A stretch of 64,000 nucleotides of DNA from DATARR01 sp044868005 (GTDB lineage Bacteria; Acidobacteriota; Thermoanaerobaculia; Multivoradales; UBA5704), in the NCBI GenBank assembly GCA_044868005.1, contig JBIOVX010000097.1, forward strand, positions 1 through 64,000, written 5' to 3'. Both the position numbers and the translations under genes were made by a program. Below are positions 24,244 through 34,126 of this stretch, piece by piece (within the stretch, counting starts at the first letter, position 1; every line of letters begins with the position of its first letter). Under the pieces are notes generated by a model that was given only the letters and a program-made list of their open reading frames with translations, searched no databases and had not been told where the DNA came from.

Positions 24244-24276
24244 GCATAGAGTCGCATGATCTGCATGGATTGTCAA
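24244..24276 (-). promoter_or_regulatory. Candidate arg promoter/operator
   Basis: Read on the minus strand: TTGACA at 24276-24271, a perfect -35, followed by three ATGC(A/G) half-sites ending at 24263, 24254 and 24244, that is 9 and 10 bp apart on one face of the helix. A good -10 is not obvious. Placement directly before argR suggests ArgR binding, but the half-sites do not match the E. coli ARG box well. Confidence 0.4.
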
Positions 24277-24877
24277 GAGGAGCGCCTACGCACTCGGGTG
24301 CGCGAATACCGGCGTGGCGACGTGATCGCCCCGGAGGCTTCCCCGACGAGCGGTTTACCGTGGACGAAATCCTCGGCTGAACGACAGGCAGAAACGCTGC
24401 CTGATGAGGGCCTCCGCGCCGTGAGTCAGCAGTCACCTGAGATGATCCGGCTCCTTCATTGGGAATACCAACAAATAAACTGGAAATAGCATCAGCAGGC
24501 TGGCGGCGCCGTTCATTCGCTCCCCCGACCTGACCAGCCGCCGGTTTTGATGCCCCAATTTCTTGGCCACTCCGCGCTTATCGTTGGGAAATAGAGGGAG
24601 AAGGTTGTATATCTCCCGCCTTGGGCGTGCCGTTAGGCTATTCTGGCTCACCGAGAAGTGATTTTGCCAACGTACGCACAGGGTCACCCAACCTGCTGCC
24701 CGGGTCACGTTAGATATTGCTAGGAGCACGAGAAAATGAGACACTATCTTCCAACGTCTTAGTTGAGATAGCCAGCGTTGGGGGTAGAGTTTCCAGCCTC
24801 ACAGTCGGGGTGGGAAACGGTGAGGCAAGAGCCGCTGCCGGCATGACGAGGTCGCACGGCGGAAGCAGGAGAGCGCC
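24277..24877. other. 600-nt gene-poor stretch
   Basis: Between argR and the coiled-coil gene, with visibly lower GC in its middle. A short plus-strand frame ending near 24380 in ERFTVDEILG has no start of its own and looks like the tail of a lost gene. Apart from the doubtful minus-strand frame at 24433-24744, no RNA gene, repeat or promoter was recognised. Confidence 0.4.
24433..24744 (-). CDS. Doubtful small hydrophobic protein
   Basis: 103 codons from a GTG. The N-terminus (SHFLVLLAIS) and the C-terminus (LLMLFPVYLLVF) are hydrophobic with a basic middle. Base composition differs from the neighbours, and no family or good ribosome site is seen. It could be a transferred small membrane protein or chance. 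Confidence 0.25.
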   Translation of the reverse strand: MSHFLVLLAISNVTRAAGWVTLCVRWQNHFSVSQNSLTARPRREIYNLLPLFPNDKRGVAKKLGHQNRRLVRSGERMNGAASLLMLFPVYLLVFPMKEPDHLR

Positions 24878-25369
24878 ATGGCATCCCAGACGTCCCTCGA
24901 AAGCGTCATGTCGCGGCTGGAGGCGCAGATCGCCTTCGACAAGGAGCGCGAGGCGTTTCATGCCGAGCAGGAGGTGTCCCATCGCGAGAAGCGGGCCGCC
25001 TTCGCGGCGGAGATCGAGAAGCTGACCGGCGTCCTGGAGGCCTTCAAGACCGCCGCCGCTACGGCGGCCGAGCTCGAGACCCGCGCCGTGGCCGTCACGC
25101 CTCCGAAGCCGAGCCTCGACATCGGCCGCAAGGCCTCGCTGACCGCCATGATCCGGCGCGTCCTCGAGATCCGCCCAGCCGGCGACGTCTTCGGCACCAA
25201 CATCATCACCGCCGAGATCAACCGCCATTTCCGCGAGAGGCTACGCCGGCCGGTCAAGGAGAAGCTCGTCTCCATCACCCTGAAGAGGTTGTCTCGCCAG
25301 GGCGAGCTCCGCCAGGTACGAGCTGGACGGCCGCATCACGAGGCGCTCTACGCAAGGGTGGAGGGGTGA
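24878..25369 (+). CDS. Coiled-coil protein with a C-terminal winged-helix-like domain
   Basis: 163 residues. Residues 1-70 are a charged heptad-rich helix (RLEAQIAFDKEREAF, EIEKLTGVLEAFKTA). After a Pro-containing linker, residues 85-163 look like a small winged helix: TAMIRRVLEIRPAG, NIITAEINRHF, KLVSITLKRLSRQGELRQV. It could be a DNA-binding regulator with a dimerising coil. It is not recognised as a named family. GGAAGCAGGAG precedes the ATG. Confidence 0.6.
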   Translation: MASQTSLESVMSRLEAQIAFDKEREAFHAEQEVSHREKRAAFAAEIEKLTGVLEAFKTAAATAAELETRAVAVTPPKPSLDIGRKASLTAMIRRVLEIRPAGDVFGTNIITAEINRHFRERLRRPVKEKLVSITLKRLSRQGELRQVRAGRPHHEALYARVEG

Positions 25370-25388
25370 GCGCGTCGGAGTGACCGTC

Positions 25389-25775
25389 TCACTTGTCGGG
25401 TAGTTCCATCTGCCAAACCTTCTCCCGGGCTCCTACGCGATCCGTGCGCAAGAGATGCGCAAGCTGGCCCTCGCTGATCTCCCCACGACGCCAGGCCTCG
25501 ATAGCCAGTGCCTCACGGCGAGCGGAAAAAGGCTCGTCATAGAGAGCACTCCGCTGCACAAGCTCCGAAACGCCTCGCCCTAAGGCGGAAGCGAGCTCGA
25601 TGAGCTCCTCCGGCCTGAAGTCGTGCTCCCCTTGTTCGATGGCCACAATTGTGGTCCGCTGCACTCCTGAGCGGTCCGCCAACTGCTGCTGCGTCCAACC
25701 ACAGGTCTCACGCGCCTCACGGAGACGGGTTGCTAGAACTCGCAGCATCTCAGCGCCGAGCAGGTTCTCACTCAT
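25389..25775 (-). CDS. XRE-family transcriptional regulator
   Basis: 128 residues. Cro/C1-type HTH at about 11-68 (LATRLREARETCGWTQQQLA, RSGVQRTTIVAIEQGEH). The C-terminal half has SARREALAIEAWRRGEISEG then QLAHLLRTDRVGARE, seen in antitoxin-type regulators whose partner is a PIN or protease-like protein. No partner gene is adjacent, and about 230 nt upstream are non-coding. It may be a solitary antitoxin. Confidence 0.75.
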   Translation of the reverse strand: MSENLLGAEMLRVLATRLREARETCGWTQQQLADRSGVQRTTIVAIEQGEHDFRPEELIELASALGRGVSELVQRSALYDEPFSARREALAIEAWRRGEISEGQLAHLLRTDRVGAREKVWQMELPDK

Positions 25776-25995
25776 CGGCGGCTCCTGCTTACGATGGGAA
25801 TCATCAGGTCACCCCAGGAATTTCGCCTGCCTTCCGGGATCCACGACCCGAAGGAGAGGCTGCGGCGCCGCTTCCCTTGAAGAGGAGTGTGCGGCAGGAG
25901 GGCGACAAGGTCAACCTAGCTCGCGTGGTTCATCTGACGCCCTGTATCGGCCTGATGTCGGGCGCTGAGATCAAGGCAGTCCAAGAACCGCGTGG

Positions 25996-26001
25996 TACAA
26001 T
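25996..26001 (+). promoter_or_regulatory. Extended -10 of brnT1 (leaderless)
   Basis: TGG-TACAAT with only 6 nt to the ATG at 26008, so transcription would start at or next to the start codon. The second brnT (48608) has TGG-TATAAT at exactly the same distance. Confidence 0.6.
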
Positions 26002-26007
26002 TTGTTG

Positions 26008-26280
26008 ATGCGGTTCGAGTGGGACGAGGATAAAGCCGCCGCCAATCTCTCTAAGCACGGGGTCTCTTTCAACGAGGGGGCGACAGTCCTAGGAGATCCG
26101 CTCGGCTGGACCTACCCCGATCTGGAGCATTCGACGTCAGAGAAGCGTTGGATCACGGTTGGCATGTCGGAAAGGCAACGGATCCTCGTTGTAGCCCACA
26201 CGGAAGAGGCTGAAATGATGCGGATAATCAGCGCGCGGCAGGCCACTCGGAAGGAGCGGAAGTTCTATGAAGAAAAGTAA
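26008..26280 (+). CDS. brnT: BrnT-family toxin (copy 1)
   Basis: 90-residue RelE-fold ribonuclease toxin of the BrnTA type II system. The signature FEWDEDKAAANLSKHGVSF opens the protein, and the C-terminal MMRIISARQATRKERKFYEE carries the conserved R and YE residues. It overlaps the antitoxin gene by 14 nt. Copy 2 at 48330-48608 is closely similar, so the two antitoxins may cross-neutralise. There is no ribosome site; see the leaderless promoter upstream. Confidence 0.92.
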   Translation: MRFEWDEDKAAANLSKHGVSFNEGATVLGDPLGWTYPDLEHSTSEKRWITVGMSERQRILVVAHTEEAEMMRIISARQATRKERKFYEEK

Positions 26281-26530
26281 AGAGACTGACGAGCTACGAG
26301 CAGAGTACGACTTCTCTCGCATGTCGGGAGGCGTGCGCGGTAAGTACGCAGCAGCCTACCGTCGAGGTACCAACCTTGCCCGGCTCGACCCGGACATCGC
26401 CGAGGCATTCACCACAGATAAGTCTGTCAACGAGGCTCTCCGGGCCGTGCTGAGAGCTGCCGCGGAGATCTCGTCTTCAGAGCGGCGACCAGCGGTAATA
26501 CGGTCTGAGCCCGCTCCTCGCGCCCGCTAG
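26267..26530 (+). CDS. brnA: BrnA-family antitoxin (copy 1)
   Basis: 87 residues: DELRAEYDFSRMSGGVRGKY is the toxin-wrapping region, followed by a ribbon-helix-helix-like segment SVNEALRAVLRAAAEI. BrnA blocks BrnT and represses the operon. Compared with copy 2 it has a longer C-terminal tail ending APRAR. It overlaps brnT by 14 nt, allowing coupled translation. Confidence 0.9.
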   Translation: MKKSKETDELRAEYDFSRMSGGVRGKYAAAYRRGTNLARLDPDIAEAFTTDKSVNEALRAVLRAAAEISSSERRPAVIRSEPAPRAR

Positions 26531-26564
26531 CTGGGATGAGTACTTTGAGGGGCTGAGGTTTCAG

Positions 26565-26768
26565 GTGGTCAGCTTACAAAACGCTACCGTCACTGACGGT
26601 ACTCTCACGGTCGAACTAAGTGATGGTCATACCATCTCAGCCCCGTGGGACTGGTATCCACGACTGGTACACGGCACGCCCGAAGAGCGCAGCAACTTGC
26701 GATTGATCGGCAACGGAGAAGGGCAGCTCCTGACGTTTTTAGGTTGGCGGAAAAAATTGAGGATATAA
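26565..26768 (+). CDS. DUF2442 protein with altered C-terminus
   Basis: 67 residues. The DUF2442 core is clear: VELSDGHTISAPWDWYPRL, then HGTPEERSNLRLIGNGEG. Family members normally continue into an IHWPELDEDI-type C-terminal motif; here the frame reads QLLTFLGWRKKLRI and stops, so the end was replaced by a small deletion, frameshift or rearrangement. DUF2442 proteins often pair with DUF4160 in putative toxin-antitoxin loci; no DUF4160 is found. Probably a degraded relic beside BrnTA. Confidence 0.6.
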   Translation: MVSLQNATVTDGTLTVELSDGHTISAPWDWYPRLVHGTPEERSNLRLIGNGEGQLLTFLGWRKKLRI

Positions 26769-26951
26769 TTGGCTATTTCTATCTTGAGGCTGACCACTAC
26801 CTGCGAAGGGCTGGGTATCTCAGGCAGTCTGCGGGTGAATAAAGTAGAGAACACATGACACACTATGCTGCGACTGGGTAGCAGCCAAGATTGCTGCCCG
26901 GATCTTTGGCGAACACGCGAGCGAGCTATTGGGCTGCTGATCCAGGAGTTG

Positions 26952-27311
26952 ATGATGACTGACGCTTCGGATTTCGCCGTCCGGCAACACTTCGAAGGCC
27001 GCACCCCCGCTGTCCGCGCCATCTACGACCGTATCCTCGCGGCCACGGGGCGCTTCGGCCCGTTCCAGGAGGAGCCGAAGAAGACCTCCATCCACCTCGC
27101 GCGGAAGACGGCTTTCGCCGGCGTGGCGACGCGGAAGAACGCGCTCATCCTCACCCTCAAGTCCGCGACGGATCTGAAGAGCCCCAGGGTCAGCAAGCAC
27201 GAGCGGGCGTCCGCCAACCGGTGGCATCTCGAGGTGCGGCTGGACGATCCGGCGCAGGTGGATGCCGAGATCGAGGGTTGGCTCCGAGCCGCATACGAGC
27301 TGGCCGGCTGA
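26952..27311 (+). CDS. DUF5655-domain protein
   Basis: 119 residues. The single domain starts after MMTDASDFAVRQHFEG and includes FGPFQEEPKKTSIHLARKTA and the final WHLEVRLDDPAQVDAEIEGW. Such domains occur alone or attached to DNA-binding or restriction-like modules; the function is not established. ATG 26952 follows CAGGAG. It is flanked by accessory genes. Confidence 0.7.
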   Translation: MMTDASDFAVRQHFEGRTPAVRAIYDRILAATGRFGPFQEEPKKTSIHLARKTAFAGVATRKNALILTLKSATDLKSPRVSKHERASANRWHLEVRLDDPAQVDAEIEGWLRAAYELAG

Positions 27312-27409
27312 TCCGCCCTGTCCCTCTTTTCAGCAGAGAACATACCTTTCTTGTAAGGCTTGTTGAGGCTTTGGAGAGGTTCTGTTGGTCTGAGGGGAGG
27401 ATGCCGTTC

Positions 27410-28267
27410 ATGTTGGCAAAGCGGACAGGGTTCTTTGGGCGTTCTGCGCTGGCGATCGCGTTCCTGGCGCTGGTCGCACATCCGTTGTTGGCGGGCGACC
27501 TCGCCGACGTCAAGGCGCGCGGCAAGCTCGTCGTCGTGATCTTCCCGAACCAGGACATTCCTTTCGTCCAGGTCAAAGTGGACGCCCTGCGCGAGCGCAA
27601 GGTGAAGCTGACGGAGATGCGCGATCCCGCGGACTTCGAGGGCATCGACATCGTCCTCATGCAGGGCTTCGCGAAGAGCCTGGGCGTCGGGCTTGAGACT
27701 CATACGCTCACCTCGGGTTTCGGCGAGCTCGTGCCCTCCCTGCTCCGCCGCGAGGGCGACGTGGTGGCCAATTCGCTGACGATCACGGCGGCGCGCCGGG
27801 AAGTGGTGGACTTCACGGATCCCTACTTCGAAGGCGCCGCGGCCATCGTGGTGAAGCCCGGCAGCGCCATCGCTTCCGCCGCGGACCTGGCGGGGAAGAA
27901 GTGCGCCGCCGGGCGCGGCACGAGCCAGTACGACGCCCTGACGAAGCTCTCCGGAGTCCAGGTCGCGCAGATGGACTTCCCGTTTGAGGCCTACGTGGAC
28001 GTCGATGAAGGCGCCGCCGACTGTGCCATCGCGGAGACCGGCATCCCGGTGGGAGGAACCCTGAAGCCTCCCTATCCTCCTCTCAAGGTGGCCTTCGTCC
28101 TGAGCCACTACCAGTTTGGGATGGCCGTGCGCAAGGGGAGCGATCTCCTCGGCCCCCTCAACGCCTATCTGGATGGATTGAAGCGCTCCGGCGAGCTACA
28201 AAAGATCGCGGAGTCCTTCAAAGTTTCGGACCTGGGCTGGATCCCGGGTCCCGCCGGCCTACCCTGA
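27410..28267 (+). CDS. Periplasmic solute-binding protein (SBP_bac_3 family)
   Basis: 285 residues: signal peptide (AKRTGFFGRSALAIAFLALV) and a type-II periplasmic binding domain with DLADVKARGKLVVVIFP at the start, DVVANSLTITAARREVVDFT and DPYFEGAAAIVVKPGS in the first lobe. These proteins bind amino acids for ABC transporters, but no permease or ATPase is adjacent. Similar stand-alone proteins can be lytic transglycosylase domains or sensors. ATG 27410 is preferred to 27401 because GAGGGGAGG ends 9 nt before it. Confidence 0.78.
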   Translation: MLAKRTGFFGRSALAIAFLALVAHPLLAGDLADVKARGKLVVVIFPNQDIPFVQVKVDALRERKVKLTEMRDPADFEGIDIVLMQGFAKSLGVGLETHTLTSGFGELVPSLLRREGDVVANSLTITAARREVVDFTDPYFEGAAAIVVKPGSAIASAADLAGKKCAAGRGTSQYDALTKLSGVQVAQMDFPFEAYVDVDEGAADCAIAETGIPVGGTLKPPYPPLKVAFVLSHYQFGMAVRKGSDLLGPLNAYLDGLKRSGELQKIAESFKVSDLGWIPGPAGLP

Positions 28268-28546
28268 GGGGTAGGTTCAATCCAACCCTTCCGCGCCCGA
28301 GGGCCTACCCGCGCGGAGGTCGGTGAGGTACGCCGGCCGTGATCGAATCCGTGCTGCACTTGCTCCTCATCCACAGGGCGGCTCCCTCTCTCCGGTTGGC
28401 CAGGCTGGCGGAGGGGCCGCCCCTCTGGTTTTCGGCGGCCGGTGGTGCGCCGGGCGCCGCCTTTCACCTTCCGGCGGGCTGGACTAGGATATACAGGATT
28501 TCGGGCACTTGTCGCGGCGCTGGGATCGCCAGAAAGGAGCCTCTCC

Positions 28547-28903
28547 ATGCGGTTTCTCGAGCGCTTTACGGAGCCGATCTTCGCGTTGTTCCGCATCGTC
28601 TTCGGCCTGCTGTTCGCCTCGCACGGCGCCGAGAAGGTCTTCGGCATGTTCGGCGGCCAGAAAGCGGATTCCCTGCCGGTGATCGCCGCGGGCTGGTTCG
28701 AGATCATCGCCGGCCTGCTGATCGCCATCGGGCTGTTCACAGGGATCGTGGCGTTCCTCGCCGCCCTCGAGATGGCGGGCGCCGCCATCCTCACGCGAGG
28801 CGAGGTCCCGGTGCTGTACTGCTTCGCCTTCCTCTACATGGCGGCGCGCGTGCCCGGCCTGTGGAGCGTCGACCAGATGCGGGGGAAATCCTCGGGCGCC
28901 TGA
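28547..28903 (+). CDS. DoxX-family membrane protein
   Basis: 118 residues, four membrane helices. The DoxX start FRIVFGLLFASHGAEKVFG and the following PVIAAGWFEIIAGLLIAIG are typical. The family includes the thiosulfate:quinone oxidoreductase subunit, but most members are of unknown function in redox or membrane stress. AGAAAGGAG precedes the ATG. The 279 nt upstream contain only a small hairpin at the stop of the solute-binding protein gene (cctacc...ggtagg). Confidence 0.8.
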   Translation: MRFLERFTEPIFALFRIVFGLLFASHGAEKVFGMFGGQKADSLPVIAAGWFEIIAGLLIAIGLFTGIVAFLAALEMAGAAILTRGEVPVLYCFAFLYMAARVPGLWSVDQMRGKSSGA

Positions 28904-29017
28904 GCTCTCCCGCGAGAAAAACGCGGGACCCTGACGCAGGATCGTGACGCACATCTCTCCTCCGCGCGGCGGAGCTCAGGTATACTCCGTCTGTCTAGCT
29001 CCCTTGGAGTGGTATAG

Positions 29018-29446
29018 ATGGCTGACGAGGCTCCTCGTCGGCCGTCGATGGTTTGGTGGGGAAAAGGTGTCGTCATGTCGAGTGTGGTGCCGGTCGAGGA
29101 GTTCCTGGCGAGCCTGAGCCCGGAAGCGCGCGCCATGACGCAGCGCCTCCGGCGTCTGATCCGCGAGGTCTCTCCCGCCGTCCGGGAGCGGGCGGAGCGG
29201 GAAACGAGATCCCTCCGTTACTTCATCGGCGAACGCCCGGACGGCGACGGCGTTCTCCATCTCGCCCCGGACGGCAAGGACGTCCTTCTGAGCTTCGAAC
29301 GGTCCCAGGCCCTGCCGGATCCCCGAAGCCTGCTCAGCGGCGACGGCGCGGGCAGGAGTGAGGTCCGCCTCACCGCCAGCGGCGCGTTCGACGAGCCCTA
29401 CTTCCGGTGTCTGCTGGAAGCGGCCTTCTCTTCCCCCAGGATCTGA
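29018..29446 (+). CDS. DUF1801-like protein
   Basis: 142 residues. After a short N-terminal region the domain reads VEEFLASLSPEARAMTQRL, then LRYFIGERPDGDGVLHLAPD and a final SGAFDEPYFRCLLEAA. DUF1801 proteins are small with an unsettled role. ATG 29018 has GGAG 8 nt upstream and a TATACT hexamer at 28981-28986; ATG 29075 is an alternative start. Its stop directly abuts that of the convergent gspB-like gene. Confidence 0.7.
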   Translation: MADEAPRRPSMVWWGKGVVMSSVVPVEEFLASLSPEARAMTQRLRRLIREVSPAVRERAERETRSLRYFIGERPDGDGVLHLAPDGKDVLLSFERSQALPDPRSLLSGDGAGRSEVRLTASGAFDEPYFRCLLEAAFSSPRI

Positions 29447-30208
29447 TTATTTCGGCGACACGAAGACCGTCGCGCCGTAGCCCTGGAGCTTGACGCGGCC
29501 GGCCTCGATGGCGGCGATGGTGAAGCCCTGGATGATCTCGCCCGGGGCCATCACCCGGCCGTCGAGCATGGCGACGGGCTGCTGCTGCGAGAAGACGATG
29601 CCGTTCAATCTCACCGTTCCGCCGCCCGGGATGGGGACCTCGCCGGCGTAGGTCTGACCGTCCACCAGACCCCCCGCGCCCGCGGCAGGCCGGACCGGCG
29701 CCGGGGGAGCCGGCGCGGCGGGGACCGGAGCAGAGGGAGCTGGAGCGGTTTCCCCGGCCGGAGCCGAGACCGGCGGCGCGGGGGCCGGACGAGCCGCGGG
29801 AGAGTCGGCCGGAGCGCTGGGTCGCACCTCGACGACCGGCTGCGGCTCGGGTCTCGCGCTCTGGACCGGCTTGGGAGGGGCCTGCTCTTCGATCATGGCC
29901 GGCGGCATGGTGGCGGGCTCGCTCGCGGGCTTGACCGGCGCCGGCGGCGCGGCCGGAGCGCTTTCGGCCACCTGCGCGGCGGGCTTGGCGGATCTGGCGA
30001 ACGGCCCCCAGCCCGCGGACCAGGCGACGGCGAGGATCACCGCGGCGACCAGGCAGCCGGCGCCGACGCCCGCCAGGACCGCGACGAGCCCGGTCCGCCG
30101 CTCCGCCGCATTCGCGACTCCGACGGCATAGGGCGACTTCGAACGTTGGGCGTCCTGCCGGGCGGCCTCCTGCCGCGCTTTCTTCAGGGCTTCGCTGATG
30201 AGGCTCAT
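29447..30208 (-). CDS. gspB: GspB-like secretion accessory protein
   Basis: 253 residues: cytoplasmic start SLISEALKKARQEA, one membrane segment around 40-65, a long Pro/Ala-rich periplasmic linker, and a C-terminal T2SSB-type domain (VDGQTYAGEVPIPGGGTVRL, VMAPGEIIQGFTIAAI, GYGATVFV). With ExeA/GspA it helps place the type II secretin through peptidoglycan. Here it pairs with the ExeA-like ATPase whose stop overlaps its ATG (ATGA). No secretin or other T2SS gene is in the window. Confidence 0.82.
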   Translation of the reverse strand: MSLISEALKKARQEAARQDAQRSKSPYAVGVANAAERRTGLVAVLAGVGAGCLVAAVILAVAWSAGWGPFARSAKPAAQVAESAPAAPPAPVKPASEPATMPPAMIEEQAPPKPVQSARPEPQPVVEVRPSAPADSPAARPAPAPPVSAPAGETAPAPSAPVPAAPAPPAPVRPAAGAGGLVDGQTYAGEVPIPGGGTVRLNGIVFSQQQPVAMLDGRVMAPGEIIQGFTIAAIEAGRVKLQGYGATVFVSPK

Positions 30209-31014
30209 GAGAACTTCCCTTCCAGCTCGCGGATCGCCCGCCGTACCTCGCGCCGGCGCAGCAGATCGGTGCCCTCCACATAGCCGGCTAGCAGCGTCTT
30301 GTCGCACACGGCGTTGATCAGCCGCGGGATGCCGCCCGAGTAGCGGAAGATCGAGCGCAGGGCCCACGACGTGAAGGCGGGCCGGCCGTTGGCGCCCACC
30401 ACCTGCAGGCGGTGCTGGATGTAGCGCTCCACCTCCTGGCGCGAGAGGGGGGCGAGATGGTAGCGCACGGTGATGCGTTGGCGGAGCTGCCGCAGGCGCC
30501 GTTCGTTGAGCTTGTCCCGCAGCTCCGGCTGGCCGATGAGCACGATCTGCAGCAGCTTGCGCTGGTCCGTCTCCAGGTTCGACAGCAGCCGGATCTGCTC
30601 GAGCAGGTCGGATTCCAGGTCCTGCGCCTCGTCGATCAGCAGCACGACGTCGCGGCCCTTGGCGAGCTCGTCGAGCAGGAACTGGTTGAGCTGCTCGAGG
30701 CAGGCCACGCGGTCGTTTTTCGGGGCGAGCCCGAATTCGCGCAGGATCGCCCGCAGGAGCTGCGCGCTGGTCAGGCAGGGATTGAGGATGAGCGCCGTGA
30801 CGTAGTTGGGCCCCAACTGCTCGAGGACGGCCCGGCAGAGCGTCGTCTTGCCGGCGCCCACCTCGCCGGTGAGCTGGATGAAGCCCTTGCGCTCCCGGAT
30901 GCCGAACAGGACGTGATCGTACGCCTCGCGGTGGCGCTCGCTGAAGAACAGGAAGCGCGGGTCCGGCGTGATGTTGAACGGCGGCTCATGGAAGCCGTAG
31001 AACTGGTCGTACAT
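30205..31014 (-). CDS. ExeA/GspA-like AAA ATPase
   Basis: 269 residues. MYDQFYGFHEPPFNITPDPR is the hallmark start, then Walker A GEVGAGKTTLC, Walker B VVLLIDEAQDL, a sensor region LLQIVLIGQPELRDKL and the helical lid ending SGGIPRLINAVCDKTLL. Full ExeA proteins add a membrane helix and a peptidoglycan-binding domain; both are missing, as in the short ATPases that work with secretion, pilus or exosortase systems. The ATG at 31014 begins the conserved region exactly. Confidence 0.85.
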   Translation of the reverse strand: MYDQFYGFHEPPFNITPDPRFLFFSERHREAYDHVLFGIRERKGFIQLTGEVGAGKTTLCRAVLEQLGPNYVTALILNPCLTSAQLLRAILREFGLAPKNDRVACLEQLNQFLLDELAKGRDVVLLIDEAQDLESDLLEQIRLLSNLETDQRKLLQIVLIGQPELRDKLNERRLRQLRQRITVRYHLAPLSRQEVERYIQHRLQVVGANGRPAFTSWALRSIFRYSGGIPRLINAVCDKTLLAGYVEGTDLLRRREVRRAIRELEGKFS

Positions 31015-31072
31015 CGCAGGCCATTCTGCCAGAACCGGCGGATCTACGGGAGGAATTCCGGCCTTGGTTGGA

Positions 31073-31471
31073 CTACCAGACGAGCTCGATACCGGCGGTG
31101 CGGATATCTCCGTCACGGCTGAGGGGCAGCCCGAGATGAAGGGCGGTAGCCGCGATGATGCGATCCGGCATATCGGGGACCAAATTGCGAGGAACTCTGC
31201 TGAGCGCCTCCGCAACTCCTCGATCGAGGGGGACGAGCTCAATCCCTGAATCGGGCTCATCCAGATAGCTGTAAACCCGGTCCAGGGCGGTCGCAGGCAG
31301 CTTACCCTTCTCGACCAGGTAAATGATTTCTACCAGGCAAATGGTAGGGACAAAGATCCGGTCGCCTCCTTGAACAGCGGCCTGCATACGCCCACGGGCC
31401 GTTTGCGAGAGAAACGGTGATTCCGACAGGAACCAGAGCAGTGAATGTGTATCAGTAACGAGACCGGACAC
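31073..31471 (-). CDS. PIN-domain toxin (VapC-like)
   Basis: 132-residue PIN ribonuclease. Acidic residues expected in the active site: Asp in LVTDTHSLLWFL, Glu in TICLVEIIYLVEKGKL, and Asp in MPDRIIAATALHLGLPL followed by SRDGDI. It belongs to the group of short PIN proteins with DTHxLLW starts. The start is GTG, overlapping the upstream stop by one base (TAGTG). The upstream 74-codon gene is the likely antitoxin. Confidence 0.85.
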   Translation of the reverse strand: MSGLVTDTHSLLWFLSESPFLSQTARGRMQAAVQGGDRIFVPTICLVEIIYLVEKGKLPATALDRVYSYLDEPDSGIELVPLDRGVAEALSRVPRNLVPDMPDRIIAATALHLGLPLSRDGDIRTAGIELVW

Positions 31472-31695
31472 TAGGGGTCTTCCCGAGGAAAGTTACCCCA
31501 CATCTCACGGCGTGCCTCCGCTATATCCTCTTCGGAGAGATTGATTCCCAGATCCTTCAGCAACCCAGCCGGACTGCGCAGAGGCTTCTTTTTTACGATG
31601 CGCTTGCTGAGGGATTCAAGAAAATCAAGCACCTGAAGCTGCTTCTCCGGAGGCAGCTCCTTGGCTTTCTCCGCAATAATCTCCCATGTAGTCAC
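31471..31695 (-). CDS. DUF2281-like antitoxin
   Basis: 74 residues: TTWEIIAEKAKELPPEKQLQ and VLDFLESLSKRI form the helical start of DUF2281-type antitoxins, and the C-terminal half (LLKDLGINLSEEDIAEARRE) would wrap the toxin. GTG 31695 is chosen because AGGAGG lies 6 nt before it. Directly upstream of the PIN gene, to which it is joined by a 1-nt overlap. Confidence 0.75.
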   Translation of the reverse strand: MTTWEIIAEKAKELPPEKQLQVLDFLESLSKRIVKKKPLRSPAGLLKDLGINLSEEDIAEARREMWGNFPREDP

Positions 31696-31714
31696 GTACC
31701 ACCTCCTGCAACCG

Positions 31715-31939
31715 TTAACCTTGGCTGCGCATCTCCACAATGGTGTTACCAGGATAGCGGGATGCTCCCAAGCTCTCGCGGAAGGACGCCAGGTCTGGAA
31801 ATGGCTTAGGAGGTGCCTGCAAAGGCGACTCGTCCACGACGATGACTACACGATGCTCCCCTCGGGAAAGATACCCGGGGGCTTTCGCCGTGATCGTCCC
31901 CTCCTCCGTAACGGTCGCAACGGTCTCGATCGTCATCAT
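31715..31939 (-). CDS. Small beta-rich antitoxin-like protein
   Basis: 74 residues. MMTIETVATVTEEGTITA then GEHRVVIVVDESPLQAPPK and a helix FPDLASFRESLGA. This pattern is common in small proteins preceding VapB/VapC genes and resembles AbrB-like or DUF104-like antitoxins, but no name is certain. GGAGGAGG is 6 nt from the ATG. With the next two genes it forms a three-gene minus-strand module. Confidence 0.6.
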   Translation of the reverse strand: MMTIETVATVTEEGTITAKAPGYLSRGEHRVVIVVDESPLQAPPKPFPDLASFRESLGASRYPGNTIVEMRSQG

Positions 31940-31976
31940 GGAACACCTCCTCCAATCCGCATTCTAGCAGCCGACG

Positions 31977-34043
<2,067 letters not shown>

Positions 34044-34126
34044 ATCTCGTCCTTATACGATGGGTGAATCCTAATCGGTTAGACTCCCGCGGTCATCCGC
34101 AACCGTATCGGACGGGAGAAGATTTC

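Noticed and set aside
24256..24489. 77-codon plus-strand frame after argR
   Set aside because: Begins inside the argR promoter, has no ribosome site and no protein-like composition.
25776..26007. Possible partner toxin upstream of the XRE regulator
   Set aside because: Only short frames (for example one with LPSGIHDPKERLRRRF) without start signals; at most a relic.
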